Positions 9,652-19,286 of a DNA stretch of 64,000 nt are shown here, one piece after another. The translations under genes were made by a program, and so were the position numbers. Numbering within the stretch: the first letter of the stretch is position 1; every line of letters starts with the position of its first letter. The stretch is from Nitrobacter sp051535215 (GTDB lineage: Bacteria; Pseudomonadota; Alphaproteobacteria; Rhizobiales; Xanthobacteraceae): positions 124,001 through 188,000 of the forward strand of contig NZ_JBPPLY010000004.1 of the NCBI RefSeq assembly GCF_051535215.1, given 5' to 3'. The notes below the pieces were generated by a model. The model did no database searches, was not told the DNA's origin, and saw nothing but the letters and a program-made list of their open reading frames with translations.

Positions 9652-10125
9652 TCAGCCGACCGCGGCCCATTTGCCGTCGCCGCTCCGGCAGGCGGTTTTG
9701 CGCACGGTTTCGAGCTGGCCGCCGATCGTCACGGTGTGGGAGTAGCCGCGGCACGTCGCGCTCTTCACCCTGTATGCGGGGCCTGCGACGATATTGCCAT
9801 GGCGGCCGGAATCCGGATTGCGCCACGCAATCGGCGCGCCCGGCGCGCCTCGCTCGAGGGCGTCCATCTGAGCCTGATAGGCCAGACGGCGGTCGTCATC
9901 ATCCAGCGCCGAGTCGAGTTTGGGCCCGATCAGCCCGCCGAGCGCCGCCTCGGTCGCAGCCATCACCGCTCGGTCGCGCGCCGCATCGCCCGTCCCTCCT
10001 GTCTGGACAGCGAATGCACCCGTAAACAAGCCCGAGCCCTCGGGGCCACCGGAACTCGTCACGTCGCAGCCGCCGAGAGCGAGCGCCGCCGCAGCGACAA
10101 TCAACACCGTATTTGTCTTGCTCAT
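9652..10125 (-). CDS. Small outer-membrane-type lipoprotein
   Basis: 157 residues. The start MSKTNTVLIV at 10125 has a strong ribosome site (GGAGGGG, 2 nt before ATG), which decides against the longer open frame to 10524. Signal peptide with lipobox ALGGC, then a Gly-rich segment (LGGLIGPKLDSALDDDDR) and a C-terminal beta-rich part with two cysteines (SATCRGYSH, RKTACRSGDGKWAA). This layout resembles the RT0821/Lpp0805-type surface antigen and 17-kDa antigen proteins of alphaproteobacteria; that family assignment is moderate. It follows the kinase gene by about 115 bp. Confidence 0.8.
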   Translation of the reverse strand: MSKTNTVLIVAAAALALGGCDVTSSGGPEGSGLFTGAFAVQTGGTGDAARDRAVMAATEAALGGLIGPKLDSALDDDDRRLAYQAQMDALERGAPGAPIAWRNPDSGRHGNIVAGPAYRVKSATCRGYSHTVTIGGQLETVRKTACRSGDGKWAAVG

Positions 10126-10241
10126 GACCCCTCCGGCGCCCACCCGCCGGGAAGATTTTGCGTCCGGCCGCACAGGACCCGGCAATTCGGGCGGGACTGC
10201 GGCGATACGGCCGCCTCTTCGTCCGGTGGCGGATCCATGCG

Positions 10242-11639
10242 TCATGCTGCGGGCAGCACCAGCTCGGCCCGCAGACCGCCGAACGGTGACGCGCCCAGGC
10301 TCAGACTGCCGCCATAAAGCGCGGCGAGTTCTGTGACGATCGACAGCCCGAGTCCCGATCCGGGCTGGGTCTCGTCGAGGCGGCGGCCGCGCTGCGAGGC
10401 CTGCATCCGCTCGTCGCCAGACAGTCCCCGGCCGTCGTCGTCCACGATGATGCGCAGCCATGCCGGCTCCGTTCCGGAAGGCTGCCGAATGGAAGCCCCG
10501 ATGAAGACCCGCGACCGTGCCCACTTGCAGGCGTTGTCGACGAGGTTGCCGGCCATTTCCTCGAGGTCCTGGCGTTCGCCGCGGAATTTCGCCCCGGCGC
10601 TGGCTTCGACGTCGATGGCGACGCCGCGGTCGCGATGAATCTTCTCCATGGTCCGGCGCAGCGATTCGATGACGGGCGGAACATCGGTCACCGTGGCAAC
10701 GACGGTAAGCCGCGCGGCGATGCGGGCGCGCTCCAGATGATGGGCGACCTGGTTGCGCATCACCTCGGCCTGTTCGAGCACCTTCGCGGCGAACGGGTCG
10801 CGTTGGTGCGCGTTAGCCTCGTTGACGATGACCGAGAGCGGCGTCTTGACCGCGTGCGCGAGATTGCCGACATGGGTGCGCGCGCGCTCGACGATCTCCC
10901 GGTTGGCATCGATGAGCGCATTGGTCTCGCGGGCAAGCGGCGCGATCTCGACCGGAAATCCGCCCTGGAGCCGTTCGGCGCGGCCGGACCGGATGTCGGC
11001 GATGGCGTCCGAAATGCGCTTCAGCGGCGCGAGACCGAACCGCACCTGAAAGATCGTGGTCAAGAGCAACCCGATCGTGAGCGCGGCAAAGGTGCCGCCG
11101 AGGTAATAATCGAAGCTCCGCGTTTCGTCGAAAATCTCGGTGGCATCCCCGGCCACCGTGACGCGGAATTTGCCGTCGGCGCCGAGATCCACCGGCCTCT
11201 CCGCCATGCGCAGGGTCTGCCCCTCGGGGCCGTCGACATATCCGACGCGAACCCCCGACGAAGAAAGCTCGATGCCCTGATCCTCCAGCTTGGGCAGCTT
11301 CTTGTCCCATAGCGAGCGCGATGCGCGGATCTCCTTCTTGTCCGGATCGGTGCGGACGATCTCCCAGTACCAGCCCGACAGCGGCAGATCGAACAACGGC
11401 TCGCCGAGCGACTGGAATTGGCGATCGGCAGGCTCGTCGGGCGTCGCCACTTCGGCGATCAGCGTACGAAGATAAAGATTGAGGCGACGATCGAAGGCGC
11501 GCTCGGACGCCGAGCGATAGACCGACGATAAAATCACCCCGGTGATGAACAGAACGATCACCACCCAGGCGGTCGCGGACAGGAACAGCCGCGTTGCGAG
11601 CGAATTCGAGCGACGGGTCAGAAATTCCCTAGCGCGCAT
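10242..11639 (-). CDS. Sensor histidine kinase (PhoQ-like layout)
   Basis: 465 residues. Membrane helices at about 18-42 and 180-200 enclose a periplasmic sensor domain. A HAMP-like region follows, then the H-box LAHAVKTPLSVIVNEAN, the N-box NLVDNACKWARS, and G-boxes DDDGRGL and GSGLGLSIV. Its 5' end overlaps the upstream response regulator by 11 bp, so the two are co-translated partners. Stimulus unknown; the small lipoprotein downstream may be in the same transcript. Confidence 0.94.
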   Translation of the reverse strand: MRAREFLTRRSNSLATRLFLSATAWVVIVLFITGVILSSVYRSASERAFDRRLNLYLRTLIAEVATPDEPADRQFQSLGEPLFDLPLSGWYWEIVRTDPDKKEIRASRSLWDKKLPKLEDQGIELSSSGVRVGYVDGPEGQTLRMAERPVDLGADGKFRVTVAGDATEIFDETRSFDYYLGGTFAALTIGLLLTTIFQVRFGLAPLKRISDAIADIRSGRAERLQGGFPVEIAPLARETNALIDANREIVERARTHVGNLAHAVKTPLSVIVNEANAHQRDPFAAKVLEQAEVMRNQVAHHLERARIAARLTVVATVTDVPPVIESLRRTMEKIHRDRGVAIDVEASAGAKFRGERQDLEEMAGNLVDNACKWARSRVFIGASIRQPSGTEPAWLRIIVDDDGRGLSGDERMQASQRGRRLDETQPGSGLGLSIVTELAALYGGSLSLGASPFGGLRAELVLPAA

Positions 11640-12300
11640 CTGCCGGCGGTGTCAGCAGGTAGCCGAGCCCGCGCACCGTCTGGATGATATCGACATCCAG
11701 CTTCTTGCGAATGCGGCCGACAAAGACCTCGATGGTGTTGGAATCGCGATCGAAGTCCTGATCGTAGAGATGCTCGACCAGTTCGGTGCGGGAGACCACC
11801 CGCCCGGTATGGTGCATGAGATAGGCGAGCAGCCGGTATTCATGCGAGGTCATCTTGATCGGATTGCCGCCGACGCTGACGCGGCCGGTGCGGGTATCCA
11901 GCGTCACCGGCCCGCAGGTCAGCTCCGACTGGGCATGGCCGGCGCTCCGGCGCAGCAGCGCGCGGATCCGGGCCAGGATTTCCTCGAGGTGGAAAGGTTT
12001 GGCGACATAGTCGTCGGCGCCGGCGTCGAACCCCTGCACCTTGTCGCTCCAGCGGTCGCGCGCGGTAAGGATCAGGACCGGCATGGTGCGCCCCTGACGG
12101 CGCCACGACTCCAGCACCGAAATGCCGTCCATCTTCGGCAGTCCGATATCCAGCACGACGGCGTCATAGGGCTCGCTGTCGCCAAGGAAATGCCCCTCCT
12201 CACCGTCGAACGCACGATCGACGACGTAGCCGGCGTCGGTCAGCGCGGTCGTGAGCTGACGATTGAGATCGGGATCGTCTTCGACAACGAGAAGGCGCAA
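11629..12300 (-). CDS. OmpR-family response regulator
   Basis: 223 residues. Receiver domain with acidic pocket EDD (7-9), D51 in VVLDIGLPK and the conserved K in VAKPFHLEE. C-terminal winged helix ends IQTVRGLGYLL. Overlaps the kinase gene by 11 bp. The 142 bp upstream to the small gene ending at 12443 should contain its promoter. Sequence resembles PhoP-type regulators, but the regulon cannot be read here. Confidence 0.94.
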   Translation of the reverse strand: MRLLVVEDDPDLNRQLTTALTDAGYVVDRAFDGEEGHFLGDSEPYDAVVLDIGLPKMDGISVLESWRRQGRTMPVLILTARDRWSDKVQGFDAGADDYVAKPFHLEEILARIRALLRRSAGHAQSELTCGPVTLDTRTGRVSVGGNPIKMTSHEYRLLAYLMHHTGRVVSRTELVEHLYDQDFDRDSNTIEVFVGRIRKKLDVDIIQTVRGLGYLLTPPADAR

Positions 12301-12442
12301 GGCAAGCTCCGCTGATTCCAGCCGTCAAGATGAACCGCCGCCGCGTGAATGGCAAATGAACGGCGAAACCCCGCTCATGTCATATTTCCGTGCGGCGCCT
12401 GCGCGTTGTCCCTCTTTTCCGGCCAGTTCCTGCGCGGCGGCG

Positions 12443-12694
12443 TCAGGTTGTGGTCGAGCCGTCGTCCGGCGGCAGCGGACTTAGAAACTCGTCGGCCGCC
12501 GCGTTGATCCGCTCCAGCACCGCATCGATCTCATCGGGGGTGGCGTTGCTGCCGCCGATCAGGCCGGCAATGGCCTGAACATAGGGGATCGACGAGACCA
12601 CGCCCTGCTCGATCGCCGGCGCGACCTTGACGATGGCTTCGACGATGGCTTCGGCGACCGCAAGGCCAGCCTCGATTTCTGCTGCTGTGACCAT
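12443..12694 (-). CDS. Small acidic protein at the distal end of the GTA cluster
   Basis: 83 residues from MVTAAEIEAGLAVAEAIVEA; upstream codons in the open frame are Arg/Ser-rich and look non-coding. Helical and hydrophobic in the first half, acidic at the C-terminus (FLSPLPPDDGSTTT). It lies 1 bp after the lipoprotein gene and is probably the last gene of the GTA transcript. Function not recognised. Confidence 0.6.
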   Translation of the reverse strand: MVTAAEIEAGLAVAEAIVEAIVKVAPAIEQGVVSSIPYVQAIAGLIGGSNATPDEIDAVLERINAAADEFLSPLPPDDGSTTT

Positions 12695-12695
12695 G

Positions 12696-13091
12696 TTACT
12701 GTGCTCCCGATGCGAGGATCTGCTGGACGGCGACCAGCGCCGACTGCGCCGCCGAGAGCGCATTGGTGATATCGACGGACGGATAGGCCTTCTGCAGGGC
12801 TACGAGATTGTTGACGGCGAGGTGCGCCTTGAGCATCGCAGCCTGCAACCGTTGGATCACCGACCGCCTTGCGCAAATGTTTGTCGCGCCCGGCAGGGTG
12901 CCGGTCCTGCAAAGCGGCAGCGCCTTGTAGGCATTGGCGGCGTTCACCGCGACACCATAGGCGTTTTCGATGCCGTAGACCGTGTTGCGGGCAACAGCCG
13001 TGTTCAGATTCAAGGACGGCAGCGAGACGGTCTGGCAGCCTGCCAGCGCCAGACCGGAGACGAGCGCTGTCGCGACGACGAGCTTTCGCAT
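12696..13091 (-). CDS. Small lipoprotein in the lysis end of the GTA cluster
   Basis: 131 residues with signal peptide and lipobox GLALAGC followed by QTVSLPSLNLN. The mature part is helical (LQAAMLKAHLAVNNLVALQ) with two cysteines. Its place next to holin-like and endolysin-like genes is where spanin-like or lysis-accessory lipoproteins are found, but the spanin role is inference only. Confidence 0.7.
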   Translation of the reverse strand: MRKLVVATALVSGLALAGCQTVSLPSLNLNTAVARNTVYGIENAYGVAVNAANAYKALPLCRTGTLPGATNICARRSVIQRLQAAMLKAHLAVNNLVALQKAYPSVDITNALSAAQSALVAVQQILASGAQ

Positions 13092-13114
13092 GAGAACTCC
13101 TGTTGTTCGTGGAC

Positions 13115-13354
13115 TTACTTAACCGCGCCGGTCGCGGCGCTGACGGTCGGCACGTCGGGACGCGCGGCCGCCACCGACGGGACCGCTTTGGTGCCGGCCT
13201 TGACGTAGAGGCCCCATGCCACTGTGAAGAGCGTGCCGACCGCGCCGATGATGCTGGTCACTTGGTCGGAGGTGACCCATCCCTTGCCGGTAGCGAAGCT
13301 GCCGGCGGCGATCAGCAGATAGCGCACGATCTGCCACACCGAATCCGATGTCAT
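13115..13354 (-). CDS. Putative phage holin, Pam3-gp28-like
   Basis: 79 residues. Two hydrophobic segments (IVRYLLIAAGSFATGKGWV and TSIIGAVGTLFTVAWGLYV) are joined by a short polar turn and followed by an Ala/Pro-rich tail. The pattern MTSDSVWQIVRYLLIAAGS is what I recall for Pam3-gp28-type holins. Holins open the inner membrane for release of particles. Adjacent to the endolysin-like gene, which supports a lysis module. Confidence 0.75.
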   Translation of the reverse strand: MTSDSVWQIVRYLLIAAGSFATGKGWVTSDQVTSIIGAVGTLFTVAWGLYVKAGTKAVPSVAAARPDVPTVSAATGAVK

Positions 13355-13391
13355 GTCTTGTCTCCAGTGATGTTGCGATTGCCTGAAACCG

Positions 13392-13844
13392 TCAGGCGTC
13401 GGGAAAAACCAAGGCCTGCGCCTGACGCCACTCGGCGTCGGTCATGGGATACGGCTTGCCCGCTTCCCACTGCGCTTGCGCCTGCATCAGCGCGAGGCCT
13501 TTTGGAGAGGCGAGCAGCGCAGGCGTGATCCAGGTTTGCGCGGTTATGCCGACATGCCTGCCGAGGAAGGCCATATAAGCGGCCGACGAATTGTGGCCGG
13601 ACCATTTTCTTATCGCCGCCGCCAGCGACATGTTGCAGTAGCTGACCTTCCACAGCGCGAACTGCGCCGCAGCGCCATGAACGAAATCCGGGAAGACGGC
13701 GATATGGTTGGCCTGTCCGTCCTTCAGGACGACATCGGAGACGGCGCCCCATGTGTTGGCATGCTTGCCGCCCCACATGGCGCCGGGGTTCTTGTATCGA
13801 ATCGACGCGGGTTCGCGCGCCGCCTTGAGGGCTGCGTTGGGCAT
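13392..13844 (-). CDS. Putative phage endolysin / muramidase-like protein
   Basis: 150 residues, no signal peptide. The motifs RYKNPGAMWGGK, IAVFPDFVHGAAAQFALW and AAIRKWSGHNSSAAYMAFL follow the pattern of small lysozyme-like phage proteins (N-P-G then F-x-x-x-x-x-G). It sits between the tail gene and the holin-like gene, which supports a peptidoglycan-degrading role in release of particles. It could instead be a structural muralytic protein. The catalytic residue cannot be fixed from the sequence alone. Confidence 0.6.
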   Translation of the reverse strand: MPNAALKAAREPASIRYKNPGAMWGGKHANTWGAVSDVVLKDGQANHIAVFPDFVHGAAAQFALWKVSYCNMSLAAAIRKWSGHNSSAAYMAFLGRHVGITAQTWITPALLASPKGLALMQAQAQWEAGKPYPMTDAEWRQAQALVFPDA

Positions 13845-13877
13845 TGGCTGGGTCCTTTTTGATATTTGAGGGAGATG

Positions 13878-15422
13878 CTACCGCATACGGCGCGCCCGGA
13901 TAGCTCCCCAGGCAGATATCGTCGAAGTGGACCAGTCAGCGCGAGCGACAAGATAGTAAGTCGTACTGCTGGCGATGCTGACGCGGCTTACCGGGATCGT
14001 TAACAACGAGGCGGCGGTGTCGCCTCCGCCCGGGGTCTTGACCCCGAGAATAGATATTCTTCCGCTGTCATTTGATGGCATAGCATTCGTGGAGGTGTTG
14101 ATCCCTGCCCTGAAGGCCGTCGCCACGACCGTGCCGCCCGGGTCGAAACCGACCCAGCCTGAGATATCCCAGTCGCCGGGGGTAAGGGTCAAGGACACGA
14201 TTGTTTTTGCGGTGGCGTTCGTCAATGGCGTTTCGCTTGCGATAGCCAGGCTCGCGATTTTCTCCTCGCCGACATCGCCAGCCGCTGCATCGGTGTTCGT
14301 TGCGATGCCAGGGACTTGCCCCACATCTGCAGTTGCAATGGCGGTTAGGCCGAGGTTGCTGCGCGCTGTCGCGGCGCTCGCGAGGTCGCTCAGGTTGTTT
14401 GTCGACAGCATGTCGCCGCCACCCGAAGCGCCTGCCCCGCCCGCGATCGCCTGCCAGCGCGCGGCGGTGCCGTCGTAACGCAGGATCGCGGCCCGCTTTG
14501 CCGCGATCGTCAGGTTGCTTCCGAGGGAAAAGCGGTTCGATGCCGACGACGATGCGCTTTCGTCCAGCAGCGTCACGGGCTGGCTTCCGACATTGATGAT
14601 GGCGAGGCAGCGCCCTTCCGCTCCGCTGGCCAGGCCCGAAATGTTGCGCGCCGCGTTCGCATTGATTTGCAGCACCGCCGCCGCCGCAAGACCGGTGGGG
14701 TTATAGTTGTTCTGATCGGCGGTGATCTGCGCCGGCGAAATGACGCCGGTCAACGACAGCCCGCGGGGCAGCGCGAGGTTGCCGGAATTCTGATCGATCG
14801 TGAACGCTTCGATCCAGCTCGATCCGTCCGGCGACACCTTGAGCTTGAATGCGTCGGCGCCGACGAGGCCGAATTCCGCGCGCCCTGAGAAGTTATCCGA
14901 GAAGAACACCGACGCCGTATTGGCCGAGCCTTCTTTCGAGAGCTGAACCCGCATGTCGCCGGTGCCGCCATCGGCAGCATCGATGGCGGCGAACAGCGCC
15001 GCGTTGGAAGCAACCGACAGCAGATTGGGACTGCTCGCCGCCATGTTGACGCCGAGATGCGCCAGGTTATCGAGCGACGCCGTGCCGCCCGCGCTTTGCC
15101 AGGCCGTGCCGTCGAACACGAACAGGCCGCTGTCAGCCGCTGACCAGATACACCATCCCGTCTTCGGCGTGAGGAATGCCCAGGCGCCGTCCTGCCATGT
15201 CGCGATGGTGCTGTCTTTTCCGCTCCACACGCCGGTCGCGCTGCTTGCGACCACATGCCGGTCGCCGTCCGCCGGACTGGAGGGCGGTGTGGCGTGCGTC
15301 CGATCGAGCACGCCGATCTGGACCACGGCGTCGAGAATGCGCAGCGCCTCGTTATGGGTGACGTGCTTCTGCGCCTGGCTGCCGTCGATATACGGCAGTC
15401 CGAGATTCGGTGTGTCTGTCAT
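13878..15422 (-). CDS. GTA/phage tail protein, DUF2793 family
   Basis: 514 residues. The N-terminus MTDTPNLGLPYIDGSQAQK and HVTHNEALRILDAVVQ are hallmarks of DUF2793, usually the gene after GTA gp15. The central part is Ser/Ala/Asn-rich and repetitive like tail-fibre shafts (NNLSDLASAATARSNLGLTA), and the C-terminus is beta-rich (ITPGDWDISGWVGF-like). Likely the host-contact fibre of the particle. It starts 6 bp after the gp15 stop. Confidence 0.88.
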   Translation of the reverse strand: MTDTPNLGLPYIDGSQAQKHVTHNEALRILDAVVQIGVLDRTHATPPSSPADGDRHVVASSATGVWSGKDSTIATWQDGAWAFLTPKTGWCIWSAADSGLFVFDGTAWQSAGGTASLDNLAHLGVNMAASSPNLLSVASNAALFAAIDAADGGTGDMRVQLSKEGSANTASVFFSDNFSGRAEFGLVGADAFKLKVSPDGSSWIEAFTIDQNSGNLALPRGLSLTGVISPAQITADQNNYNPTGLAAAAVLQINANAARNISGLASGAEGRCLAIINVGSQPVTLLDESASSSASNRFSLGSNLTIAAKRAAILRYDGTAARWQAIAGGAGASGGGDMLSTNNLSDLASAATARSNLGLTAIATADVGQVPGIATNTDAAAGDVGEEKIASLAIASETPLTNATAKTIVSLTLTPGDWDISGWVGFDPGGTVVATAFRAGINTSTNAMPSNDSGRISILGVKTPGGGDTAASLLTIPVSRVSIASSTTYYLVARADWSTSTISAWGAIRARRMR

Positions 15423-15428
15423 GGCAAC

Positions 15429-18400
15429 TCAAAGGGTGAGAGTGAGTTCAGCAGGATGTCCGGCGCCGACGGTCGCCGACATTTGCGCGACGCGAATGTG
15501 CAGGCTGGTTTGCGCGACACTGAAATCCGCGATTTCGTCCGCGTTGGCGTAGAACGCCTCGGACGCGCTGCACGCAATGCTGCGCACGATCGCGTCGCCC
15601 GAGAAGATATCGAGCGTGTAGGCTTCGCTATCCTCGCCGAGCGGCACCTCGACGCCCCAGCCGTCGCCATCGAGGCGCGTTCTGCGTATCCAGGAGATGC
15701 GGACACCGCCGCTCTCCCGCGACGCCTTCACATGCACCGGCGACAGCGGCAGCAACGCGGTGGCTTGCGGCGTCACCGTCAGTGCGACCGCGGTCGGGTC
15801 GTCGTGGTTTCGTCCGGCGGCGGCGAGCCGCACCAGGATCGGCCGGCCCAGCGCGTTCAATCCGCGCGCCAGTGGCGTAAGATGCGTATCGAGCAGGACG
15901 AACCGCGCGCCCGCCGGCAACACGTCGGCAACGGCGTATTCGCTGCCGGCCTGCCCGCGCAGCAGGCGCGATACTTTATAAGTGCCCTCGTCCACCAGTT
16001 CCGCATTGGCGAACTGCAGAACTTCCCAGTTGCCATCGGTGTTCTGCATGGCGGCCGCATTGGCGCCCGCCAGCACGCGGGCATCGGAGAGCGACGTCAG
16101 GGCGCCGCCATAGAGCCGCACGCGAAAGACGTTGCCGCAGTCCCACCGGTTCGAGGGTCCCGCCGGCAGCGGGTCCAGCGTTTCGCCCGATGTCGCCGGC
16201 GCCGATACCACCGCGGACGGTTGAAAGCTCGCGCCGTCCGGCGAGGTCCATACCGTCACCGACGTCGGCCAGGGGCTGGCGAAGACGGCGAGCCGCGTCA
16301 GGATCGGCGGCTCCGACGATTCGATGGTCGGCAGATCGAGCACATCGGCTTCAACCGGCCCGAGCGCGGCCGGCATTGCAGGCCGCGTCGGCCGCGGTGT
16401 CGACAGCGGCACCGAAAACACCTCGGGATCGATGCTGCGCCCGGTCACCTGCCGCGCTTCGGCATCGACGGTTCCGCTGATTTCGAACAGCCGCCGCCGT
16501 CCGTTGATCGTCACCGCGATCACGTCACCCGCCGTCAGCGACAGGCATTGCGGGCCGAGCGAAAACGCGGCACTTTCTCGGCCGGCCCACAGATCTTGCA
16601 GCCAGATCTCGGCCCGCCGCGCCATCGCGGCATCGTCGCTGACGACTGCAAGGTCGGAGTGAACGCTGCGGTTCGAGCCGCCTGCGAGCCGTCGCGACGT
16701 CACCGCAGAGCGCCTGTAGTCCACGGTGCCGTCGGTAAAACCGAAACCGGCCTCGCGCGGCAGCTCGGTTTCCTGCGCGCGAGTCAGTCGCGCCGGAGCG
16801 CCGTCCTCGGGGAGCACCAGGTCTTCCTCCGCGAATTCGGCAACCGGCGCGCCGCCGCGCGAAAGGAAACGCAACGTGCCGTCGGCGGCGGTCGCATCAA
16901 AGGCATAGGCGCCGGCAAGCGGTTCGATCATCGCGCGCGGCGACATCGGCCGGTCGATCACGTAGCCATCGCAAGCCTCGCGCAGCGCCGAAGTGTCGAC
17001 ACCGGCGACACCGCAATCGGCGAGGAGCGACGCAACCAGCGCGTCCATCGGCGCGGCGCCGAGTCGTCCGGTGAGCCAGTGTCCGGTCTGCCAGTTCGGC
17101 CCGTCGCTCCAGACTTCGGTCGCGGCGGGAAATGCTGGATAGGGCCGCGCATCCCAGGTCCACAGATGGATCGCCGACGCATCGATCATGCGGCCGCCAT
17201 AGACCTGAGAGACCGGATTGTCCGCATCCGCCGCGCCGAACGCGGGATCGAACTTGCCGAGAAACGCTTGCAGATAGCGGCGCTGGATCAGATCGTCGCG
17301 ATCGCCGCCGGAGAAATACGGCAGGTTGTTTTCCGACGATTTGGGATCGGGAAACACGCTCGGCTGGTTGGCGCCCTTGTCGACCGCCGGACAGCCGACC
17401 TCGGTGAACCAGATCGGCTTACCTTGCGGCAGCCATGCAGTCGGGCTTGCAAGTTCAACGCCACTGATGCGCTCGTGATGCGCCGACGACCACCATGACC
17501 TGATGTCCTTGACGCGGAAGGTCCACGGCTTGGCGAGGCCGTCGGTGATCGGCGTGCGGTCTTGCGCGGCGCGCGCGACGTCATCGGCATAGTACCAATC
17601 GAACCCCTCGCCGCTATAGACGTTGCCTGCGAGATAGCCGACGTCATAGGTCGAAGCGGCGATGCTCGAGTCGAGATGCCCTGCCTCGTCGCGCCAGTCG
17701 GCCAGCGGCGCGTAGTAATCGATGCCGACGACATCGATCGCGCTCGATGCCCACAGCGGATCGAGCGGAAAGCGAACCTCCGACGCATCCGGCGTGACCA
17801 CATCCGCGCCGTATTCGGTCCAGTCCGCGCCATAGGTCACGATCGTCGATCCTCCGACTATGGCCTTGACGTCCGCCGCGAGCGCAGTCAGCGCATCGAC
17901 GGCGGGATAGACGCCGCTGCCGGAGCGCACGCGCGTCAGCGACCGCAACTCCGATCCGATCATGAAGGCGTGGACGCCGCCGGCGGAAACCGCCAGGTTC
18001 GCATAGTGCAGGATCATGTTGCGATAATTCCAGCTTCCGCCGGAGAAGAAGTTGTTGACCTGCGTCGCCGCCGCTGGCGCGCCTTGCGGCGAGCCCGCCC
18101 GCCCCGGTGCAGGATCGCAGGTGATGCGGCCGCGCCAGGGATAGGCCGGCTGCGACGATGCTCCGCTCCATGGATCGCTGAAGCCGTTGCCGGCTGGGAT
18201 ATCCATCATGACGAAGGGATAGAACGTGACCTTGAGGCCGCGCGCCTTCAACTCTGCGATCAGGTGCCTCACGCTGTCGTCGGATGGCGTACCGCCGAAG
18301 GCCGGACGGCCATCGACCTGCGACACCACATAGGCGCTTCCCCGCGTCACGCCGGCCACCGACCAGTCGCCGCCGCGCGTGACCTTGCTTGCGCTGTCGA

Positions 18401-19286
18401 CGCCGGGGCGGACAATGCAGCTTCCGGCGCGAAGATCCGACCCGAACCATGCAACAACGACAGCCACGCGTTCGAGGTTGGGACATACCCCTTGCAGATC
18501 GTCGAGCGCCGCGACCACATCGGATTCGGCATTCGACACATGACGGTTTTCCGGCGCGGACTGACCGGGGCCGAGCGAGCGCACCACAGCGGACGGCTCG
18601 TAACCGAATTCGCTGGTGCCGGGAATCAGCGTCACCGCGCGCGCCATCCGTTCGAGCTGGCCGATGGGGCGGATAATCTCGAACGAGAGCTGCGGAATGC
18701 GGTTGCCGAAATTCGCCAGCGCCAGCCGCTCGAACACGACATAGGCGAGCCCGCGATAGGCCGGCGCGTTGCCTGCGCCTTCCCTGGCGACGATCAGATC
18801 GTCCGGGGCCTGGTCCTCGGTGCCGCGATGAACACGGATCGTCAATCCGTGGAGATCGAGCGGGCGTCCATCGGCCCAGATCCGTCCGACCCGTCCGATC
18901 ACGCCTTCGCAAAGGCCGACCGCGAAATTGGCGAAATAGCTATAGGTGGTGGTGGTCGTGGTGGGGCCGCTGAACAGTCCGCCCTTGCCGCCGGACGACG
19001 AGCTTGTTCGGCTGCTGACGACCTCCTCGAGTTGCGTCGCCCAGATCACCTGGCCTGACAGCCGCGCGCGGCCGTAGACGCGCGGGATCGGCGCGCCTTC
19101 GGTCGAAGCCATCACGTCGAGATCGGCGAGCCGCGGGCCGACCACGTTCTGGTTGCCGGGGCCGAACAGCTTGCGGTCGACGACGTTGCCGACCAGCGCG
19201 CCGGCGATACGGCCCGCGATCGCACCGGCCGGGCCGAACAGCGCGCCGGCAGCGCCGCCCGCGACGGATAGAACCAGCGCTGCCAT
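15429..19286 (-). CDS. GTA gp15 baseplate hub protein (megatron, TIM-barrel-like domain)
   Basis: 1285 residues from MAALVLSVAGGAAGALFG at 19286. The open frame continues to 19769 but that part is the antisense-like shadow of gp14. The N-terminal hydrophobic Gly/Ala stretch, then GAPIPRVYGRARLSGQVIWA, then a TIM-barrel-like region (VVGIDYYAPLADWRDE, GKPIWFTEVGCPAVDKG) and a phage tail domain match RcGTA gp15 in order and length. In the particle this forms the baseplate tip and central fibre hub that contacts the recipient. The start overlaps the gp14 stop as TGATG. Confidence 0.95.
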   Translation of the reverse strand: MAALVLSVAGGAAGALFGPAGAIAGRIAGALVGNVVDRKLFGPGNQNVVGPRLADLDVMASTEGAPIPRVYGRARLSGQVIWATQLEEVVSSRTSSSSGGKGGLFSGPTTTTTTYSYFANFAVGLCEGVIGRVGRIWADGRPLDLHGLTIRVHRGTEDQAPDDLIVAREGAGNAPAYRGLAYVVFERLALANFGNRIPQLSFEIIRPIGQLERMARAVTLIPGTSEFGYEPSAVVRSLGPGQSAPENRHVSNAESDVVAALDDLQGVCPNLERVAVVVAWFGSDLRAGSCIVRPGVDSASKVTRGGDWSVAGVTRGSAYVVSQVDGRPAFGGTPSDDSVRHLIAELKARGLKVTFYPFVMMDIPAGNGFSDPWSGASSQPAYPWRGRITCDPAPGRAGSPQGAPAAATQVNNFFSGGSWNYRNMILHYANLAVSAGGVHAFMIGSELRSLTRVRSGSGVYPAVDALTALAADVKAIVGGSTIVTYGADWTEYGADVVTPDASEVRFPLDPLWASSAIDVVGIDYYAPLADWRDEAGHLDSSIAASTYDVGYLAGNVYSGEGFDWYYADDVARAAQDRTPITDGLAKPWTFRVKDIRSWWSSAHHERISGVELASPTAWLPQGKPIWFTEVGCPAVDKGANQPSVFPDPKSSENNLPYFSGGDRDDLIQRRYLQAFLGKFDPAFGAADADNPVSQVYGGRMIDASAIHLWTWDARPYPAFPAATEVWSDGPNWQTGHWLTGRLGAAPMDALVASLLADCGVAGVDTSALREACDGYVIDRPMSPRAMIEPLAGAYAFDATAADGTLRFLSRGGAPVAEFAEEDLVLPEDGAPARLTRAQETELPREAGFGFTDGTVDYRRSAVTSRRLAGGSNRSVHSDLAVVSDDAAMARRAEIWLQDLWAGRESAAFSLGPQCLSLTAGDVIAVTINGRRRLFEISGTVDAEARQVTGRSIDPEVFSVPLSTPRPTRPAMPAALGPVEADVLDLPTIESSEPPILTRLAVFASPWPTSVTVWTSPDGASFQPSAVVSAPATSGETLDPLPAGPSNRWDCGNVFRVRLYGGALTSLSDARVLAGANAAAMQNTDGNWEVLQFANAELVDEGTYKVSRLLRGQAGSEYAVADVLPAGARFVLLDTHLTPLARGLNALGRPILVRLAAAGRNHDDPTAVALTVTPQATALLPLSPVHVKASRESGGVRISWIRRTRLDGDGWGVEVPLGEDSEAYTLDIFSGDAIVRSIACSASEAFYANADEIADFSVAQTSLHIRVAQMSATVGAGHPAELTLTL

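Noticed and set aside
9413..9826. 137-residue minus-strand frame between two genes
   Set aside because: It overlaps the lipoprotein gene in another frame and a family-R repeat, and its text is Arg-rich without motifs.
15255..17498. 747-residue plus-strand open frame over GTA gp15
   Set aside because: Arg/His-rich text without motifs; gp15 on the minus strand is certain.
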